Origin: Rattus norvegicus
Lineage: Eukaryota; Chordata; Mammalia; Rodentia; Muridae
Assembly (NCBI RefSeq): GCF_036323735.1
Contig: NC_086020.1
Location: 124,549,210 to 124,613,209 of the forward strand
Direction of reading: 5' to 3'
DNA length: 64,000 bases
The stretch's first letter is position 1, and the number at the start of each line of letters is the position of its first letter. The notes under the pieces are model-generated. The model was not told where the DNA came from. It saw only the letters and a list, made by a program, of their open reading frames with translations, and did not search any database. The position numbers were made by a program, and so were the translations under genes. Shown piece by piece: positions 58,672-64,000 of this stretch.

Positions 58672-58916
58672 GTATATATATATATATATATATTTATATA
58701 TCTTATATATTTCTATATTGTATATTTTGCATATAATAATTACTACTTCATAACTAATGCATATTATATGATACATTACATATTTCTACATTATATATGA
58801 ATATATAATAACTTATTACTACCTCATAACTGTAATTTTCTTACTCTTATACATAATAATGTAAATATTTGATGCTCAAGAAATATGCTGAGACCCATAG
58901 ATTAAGAACTAAGAGA
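58672..58916 (+). mobile_element. URR1 remnant interrupted by TA-rich expansion
   Basis: 'tactacctcataactgtaatttt' with 'aataatgtaaatatttgatg' and 'gctgagacccatagattaagaac' (58,818-58,912) is the right half of a URR1 copy. 58,740-58,760 repeats 'actacttcataact'. Between and before them lies TA-rich sequence (58,672-58,815). L1-C begins directly after, so it inserted at or in this remnant. Confidence 0.55.
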
Positions 58917-59863
58917 GAAAGGGCAGTGCAGATCTTCCTGGTTGCTGCCACCATGGAGAGCTCCTAGGCAGCACCCCACGAGCAAACGTGAGCCTCGGGA
59001 CCACAGGTAAGACCAACTTTTCTGCTGCAAGCAACCTGCCTGGTGAACTCAGGACACACGGAGGCAAAATTCCTCTAGGACTGGGCACTTCCAGCATTTA
59101 CCGGGGGGGGGGGGGGAGGTCCCAAACCAGCGGATCCCTGCCCACAGCAGCTCTCTGCTCCCAAACCCCATGGGAGAGAGACCTCACCGCCTGGTCAGGT
59201 GGGCACTCCTGAGGCTGCAGAGCAGAAGAGACAACCAACACTGCCCACCCCTGCCCACATCCCTGGCCCAAGAGGAAACTGTATGCGGCCTCTGGGTCCT
59301 CTTAGAGGAGGGCCCAGGAGCAGCAGATTCACTGCGTCTGAGACACCACCAGAACCGGAAGGGACTGACCAGATAAACAGTTCTCCGCACCCAAATCCCG
59401 TGGGAGGGAGAGTTAAACCTTCAGAGAGGCAGACACACATGGGAAACCAGAAGAGATTGCACTCTGCACACATCTCTGATGCCAGAGGAAAACACCAAAC
59501 TCCATCTGGAACCCTGGTGCACAGAAACTCCAGGAAAGGGCGGCGCAGATCTTCCTGGTTGCTGACGCCACGGAGAGCTCATACGCAGCACCCCACGAGC
59601 AAACTTGCGCCTCAGGACCACGGGTAAGACCAACTTTTCTGCTGCAAGTGACCTGCCTGGTGAACTCAAGTCACAGGCCCACAGGAACAGCTGAAGACCT
59701 GTAGATAGGAAAAACTACACGCCCAAAAGCAGAACACTCTGTCCCCATAACTGGCTGAAAGAAAACAGGAAGACAGGTCTACAGCACTCCTGACACACAG
59801 GCATATAGGACAGTCTAGCCACTGTCAGAAATAGCAGAACAAAGTAACACTAGAGATATTCTG
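58917..59863 (+). promoter_or_regulatory. L1-C 5'UTR with 617-bp-period repeat
   Basis: GC-rich leader with the internal L1 promoter. A block of about 140 bp starting 'gatcttcctggttgctg' occurs at 58,931 and again at 59,548, both containing 'gcaccccacgagcaaac' and 'aagaccaacttttctgctgc'. The leader is thus one full unit plus the start of a second, a tandem-monomer arrangement known from rodent L1 promoters. A G14 run lies at 59,103-59,116. The block ends at the ORF1 ATG. Confidence 0.82.
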
Positions 59864-60985
59864 ATGGCAAGAGGCAAGCACAGGAACCCAAGCAACAGAA
59901 ACCAAGACTACATGGCATCATCGGAGCCCAATTCTCCCACTAAAGCAAATATGGAATATCCAAACACACCAGAAAAGCAAGATCTAGTTTCAAAATCATA
60001 TTTGATCATGATGCTGGAGGACTTCAAGAAAGACATGAAGAACTCCCTTAGAGAACAAGTAGAAGACTACAGAGAGGAATCGCAAAAATCCCTGAAAGAA
60101 TTCCAGGAAAACATAAATAAACAAGTAGGAGCCCATACAGAGGAGTCACAAAAATCCCTGAAAGAATTCCAGGAAAACACAATCAAACATTTGAAGGAAT
60201 TAAAAATGGAAATAGAAGCAATCAAGAAAGAACACATGGAAACAACCTTGGATATAGAAAACCAAAAGAAGAGACAAGGAGCTGTAGATATGAGCTTCAC
60301 CAACAGAATACAAGAGATGGAAGAGAGAATCTCGGGAGCAGAAGATTCCATAGAAATCATTGACTCAACTGTCAAAGATAATGTAAAGCGGAAAAAGCTA
60401 CTGGTCCAAAACATACAGGAAATCCAGGACTCAATGAGAAGATCAAACTTAAGGATAACAGGTATAGAAGAGAGTGAAGACTCCCAGCTCAAAGGACCAG
60501 TAAATATCTTCAACAAAATCATAGAAGAAAACTTCCCTTACCTAAAAAAAGAGATACCCATAGGCATACAAGAAGCCTACAGAACTCCAAATAGATTGGA
60601 CCAGAAAAGAAACACCTCCCGTCACATAATAGTCAAAATACAAAACGCACAAAATAAAGAAAGAATATTAAAAGCAGTAAGGGAAAAAGGTCAAGTAACA
60701 TATAAAGGGAGACCTATAGGAATCACACCAGACTTCTCGCCAGAAAATATGAAGGCCAGAAGATCCTAGACTGATGTCATACAGACCCTAAGAGAACACA
60801 AATGCCAGCCCAGGTTACTGTATCCTGCAAAACTCTCAATTAACATAGATGGAGAAACCAAGATATTCCATGACAAAACCAAATTTACACAATATCTTTC
60901 TACAAATCCAGCACTACAAAGGATAATAAATGGTAAAGCCCAACATAAGGAGGCAAGCTATACCCTAGAAGAAGCAAGAAACTAA
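59864..60985 (+). pseudogene. L1-C ORF1 (ORF1p), one internal stop
   Basis: ORF1p is the trimeric RNA-binding chaperone of the L1 particle. The frame runs 373 codons to TAA at 60,983-60,985, with a single in-frame TAG at 60,767-60,769 (codon 302) at the usual tryptophan after MKARRS, so the translated part is 301 residues. The N-terminus is basic (ARGKHRNPSNRNQ). Residues about 45-170 are a charged coiled coil, containing a 22-residue direct repeat (ESQKSLKEFQEN twice, 66-bp period at about 60,073 and 60,139). Residues about 185-285 are the RNA-recognition domain (RRSNLRITGIEE). The stop removes nearly all of the C-terminal domain, so the product should not bind RNA properly. Confidence 0.93.
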
Positions 60986-61044
60986 TCATCTTGGCAACAA
61001 AACAAAGAGAAGAAAAGCACACAAACATAACCACATATCCAAAT

Positions 61045-64000
61045 ATGAATATAACAGGAAGCAATAATCACTATTCCTTAATATCTCTCAACATCAATGG
61101 CCTCAACTCCCCAATAAAAAGACATAGATTAACAAACTGGATATGCAACGAGGACCCTGCATTCTGCTGCCTACAGGAAACACACCTCAGAGACAAAGAC
61201 AGACACTACCTCAGAGTGAAAGGCTAGAAAACAACTTTCCAAACAAATGGTCGGAAGAAGCAAGCTGGAGTAGCCATTCTAATATCAAATGAAGTCAATT
61301 TTCAACTAAAAGTCATCAAAAAAGATAAGGAAGGACACTTCATATTCATCAAAGGAAAAATCCACCAAGATGAACTCTCAATCCTAAATATCTATGCCCC
61401 AAATACAAGGGCACCTACATACGTAAAAGAAACCTTACTAAAGCTCAAAACACACAATGCACCTCACACAATAATAGTAGGAGATTTCAACACCCCACTC
61501 TCATCAATGGACAGATCATGGAAACAGAAATTAAACAGAGACGTAGACAGACTAAGAGAAGTCATGAGGCAAATGGACTTAACAGATATTTATAGAACAT
61601 TCTATCCTAAAGCAAAAGGATATACCTTCTTCTCAGCTCCTCATGGTACTTTCTCCAAAATTGACCATATAATTGGTCAAAAAACGGGCCTCAACAGGTA
61701 CAGAAAGATAGAAATAATCCCATGCGTGCTATCGGACCACCACAGCCTAAAACTGGTCTTCAATAACAATAAGGGAAGAATGCCCATATATACGTGGAAA
61801 TTGAACAATGCTCTACTCAATGATAACCTGGTCAAGGAAGAAATAAAGAAAGAAATTAAAGACTTTTTAGAATTTAATGAAAATGAAGGTACAACATACC
61901 CAAACTTATGGGACACAATGAAAGCTGTGCTAAGAGGAAAACTCATAGCGCTGAGTGCAGGCAGAAATAAACAGGAAAGAGCATATGTCAGCAGCTTGAC
62001 AGCACACCTAAAATCTCTAGAACAAAAAGAAGCAAATACACCCAGGAGGAGTAGAAGGCAGGAAATAATCAAACTCAGAGCTGAAATCAACCAAGTAGAA
62101 ACAAAAAGGACCATAGAAAGAATCAAAGGAACCAAAAGTTGGTTCTTTGAGAAATTCAACAAGATAGATAAACCCTTAGCCAGACTAACGAGAGGACACA
62201 GAGAGTTTGTCCAATTTAACAAAATCAGAAATGAAGAGGGAGACATAACTACAGATTCAGAGGAAATTCAAAAAATCACCAGTTCTTACTATAAAAGCCT
62301 ATATTCAACAAAACTTGAAAATCTTCAGGAAATGGACAATTTCCTAGACAGATACCAGGTACCCAGGTTAAATCAGGAACAGATAAACCAGTTAAACAAC
62401 CCCATAACTCCTAAGGAAATAGAAGCAGTCATTAAAGGTCTCCCAACCAAAAAGAGCCCAGGTCCAGACAGGTTTAGTGCAGAATTCTATCAGACCTTCA
62501 TAGAAGACCTCATACCAATATTATCCAAACTATTCCACAAAATTGAAACAGATGGAGCACTACCGAATTCCTTCTATGAAGCCACAATTACTCTTATACC
62601 TAAACCACACAAAGAACCAACAAAGAAAGAGAACTTCAGACCAATTTCCCTTATGAATATCGACGTAAAAATACTCAATAAAACTCTGGGAAACCGAATC
62701 CAAGAGCACATCAAAACAATCATCCACCATGATCAAGTAGGCTTCATCCCAGGCATGCAGGGATGGTTTAATATACGGAAAACCATCAACGTGATCCATT
62801 ATATAAACAAACTGAAAGAACAACACCACATGATAATTTAATTAGATGCTGAGAAAGCATTCGACAAAATTCAACACCCCTTCATGATAAAAGTCCTGGA
62901 AAGAATTGGAATTCAAGGCCCATACCTAAACATAGTAAAAGCCATATACAGCAAACCAGTTGCTAACATTAAACTAAATGGAGAGAAACTTGAAGCAATC
63001 CCACTAAAATCAGGGACTAGACAAGGCTGCCCACTCTCTCCCTACTTATTCAATATAGTTCTTTAAGTTCTAGCCAGAGCAATCAGACAACAAAAGGAGG
63101 TCAAGGGGATACAGATCGGAAAAGAGAAGTCAAAATATCACTATTTGCAGATGACATGACAGTATATTTAAGTGATCCCAAAAGTTCCACCAGAGAAATA
63201 CTAAAGCTGATAAACAAGTTCAGCAAAGTGGCTGGGTATAAAATTAACTCAAATAAATCAGTAGCCTTCCTACACAAAAGAGAAACAAGCCGAGAAATAA
63301 ATTAGGGAAACGACACCCTTCACTATAGACCCAAATAATATAAAGTACCTCGGTGTGACATTCACCAAGCAAGTAAAAGATTTGAACAATAAGAACTTCA
63401 AGACTCTGAAGAAGGAAATTGAAGAAGACCTCAGAAGATGGAAAGATCTCCCATGCTCATGGATTGGCAGGATTAATATAGTAAAAATGGCCATTTTACC
63501 AAAAGCGATCTACAGATTCAATGCAATCCCCATCAAAATACCAAGCCAATTCTTCAAAGAGCTAGATAGAACAATTTGCAAATTCATCTGGAATAACAAA
63601 AAAATCCCAGGATAGCTAAAACTATCCTCAACAATAAAAGGACTTCACGGGGAATCACTCTCCCTGAACTCAAGCAGTATTACAGAGCAATAGTGATACA
63701 AACTGCATGGTATTGGTACAGAGACAGACAGATAGACCAATGGAATAGAATTGAAGACCCAGAAATGAACCCACACACCTATGGGCACTTGATTTTTGAC
63801 AAAGGAGCCAAAACCATCCAATGGAAAAAAGATAGCATTTTCAGCAAATGGTGCTGGTTCAACTGGAGGTCAACATGTAGAAGAATGCAGATCGATCCAT
63901 GCTTATCACCCTGTACAAAGCTTAGGTCCAAGTGGATGAAGGACCTCCACATCAAACCAGATACACTCAAACTAATAGAAGAAAAACTAGGGAAGCATCT
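61045..64000 (+). pseudogene. L1-C ORF2 (endonuclease-reverse transcriptase), broken
   Basis: The likely start is ATG at 61,045 (MNITGSNN), 59 nt after ORF1. Open frame upstream of it is spacer with no ATG at 60,991. Endonuclease landmarks are LNINGLNS, QETHL, GDFNTPLS and SDHH. The RT follows with the SPGPDRF, SGTRQGCPLSPYLF and FADD regions. Lesions seen: TAG at 61,225-61,227, TAA at 62,839-62,841, TAA at 63,064-63,066 after FNIVL, a 1-bp loss near 63,125 that puts FADD (63,144-63,155) out of frame, a TAA near 63,299 and a frame change near 63,600. The window ends inside the C-terminal region. It is not functional, but the copy is young enough for each lesion to be read individually. Confidence 0.94.

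Larger units (their letters stand above)
58917..64000 (+). mobile_element. L1-C: plus-strand L1, 3' part beyond window
   Basis: A 5'-complete or nearly complete rodent L1: 5'UTR 58,917-59,863, ORF1 59,864-60,985, spacer, and ORF2 from about 61,045 to the window edge, where the code for the C-terminal region (KLGKHL) is reached. It has few but decisive lesions in both ORFs, so it is an inactive, fairly young copy. It lies inverted relative to L1-A and L1-P. About 1.5-2 kb of ORF2 and 3'UTR should follow outside. Confidence 0.95.

Noticed and set aside
43538..64000. The possibility that any L1 copy here is active
   Set aside because: L1-A is 5'-truncated with in-frame stops, L1-P is heavily decayed, and L1-C has stops in both ORFs plus frameshifts.

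Overview
This window looks like gene-free rodent DNA, almost certainly from rat (Rattus). The strongest evidence is a near-consensus ID (BC1-type) SINE at 56.3 kb flanked by a 12-bp target-site duplication, since ID elements expanded mainly in rat. B1, B2, B3 and B4-type SINEs, URR1 DNA transposon copies, MaLR-type LTRs and rodent-type L1 elements support this. I found no exon, processed pseudogene, tRNA, snRNA or rRNA that I can defend. The long open frames are L1 ORF1/ORF2 pieces, their antisense shadows, or translated microsatellites. Family names come from recognising consensus features by eye, and no database search was run.

Layout. 0-34.6 kb is mostly single-copy, AT-rich noncoding DNA carrying decayed L1 pieces (3.0-4.6, 6.3-6.8, 7.5-8.0, 10.9 and 22.3 kb), two MaLR-type LTRs (2.5 and 16.3 kb), scattered SINEs and many microsatellites. 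34.6-40.8 kb holds several L1 3' ends, all on the minus strand. 40.8-54.0 kb is a nested L1 stack. 54.0-58.9 kb holds another old L1 end, a B4-type SINE, the young ID element, two URR1 copies and spacer. From 58.9 kb to the window edge runs a plus-strand L1 with its 5'UTR, a nearly intact ORF1 and a damaged ORF2; its 3' end lies outside.

The nested stack is the most informative region. An older minus-strand L1 (called L1-P here; 3' end at 40,801, 5'UTR ending near 54,030) was hit by two insertions. One is a solo class-I-like LTR (41,659-42,310) with a 4-bp target duplication. The other is a younger, 5'-truncated L1 (L1-A, 42,807-47,145), which landed in the A-tract of L1-P ORF2 with no loss of host bases. 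A later unequal crossover between the ORF2 5' regions of L1-A and L1-P made a tandem duplication of about 2,975 bp (46,997-49,971 and 49,972-52,949). Diagnostic bases place that crossover within about three nucleotides.

Other structures of note: a 694-bp composite retrocopy at 5.47-6.16 kb (B2, L1 3' tip, unfamiliar sequence, B2) inside one target-site duplication at an L1-endonuclease-like site; premature ORF2 stops shared between different L1 copies in a conflicting pattern; a 258-bp gene-conversion-like tract between two L1 fragments; and a 617-bp-period repeat in the 5'UTR of the plus-strand L1. I see no new enzymatic or defence system. The interest lies in the record of retrotransposition, recombination and conversion.
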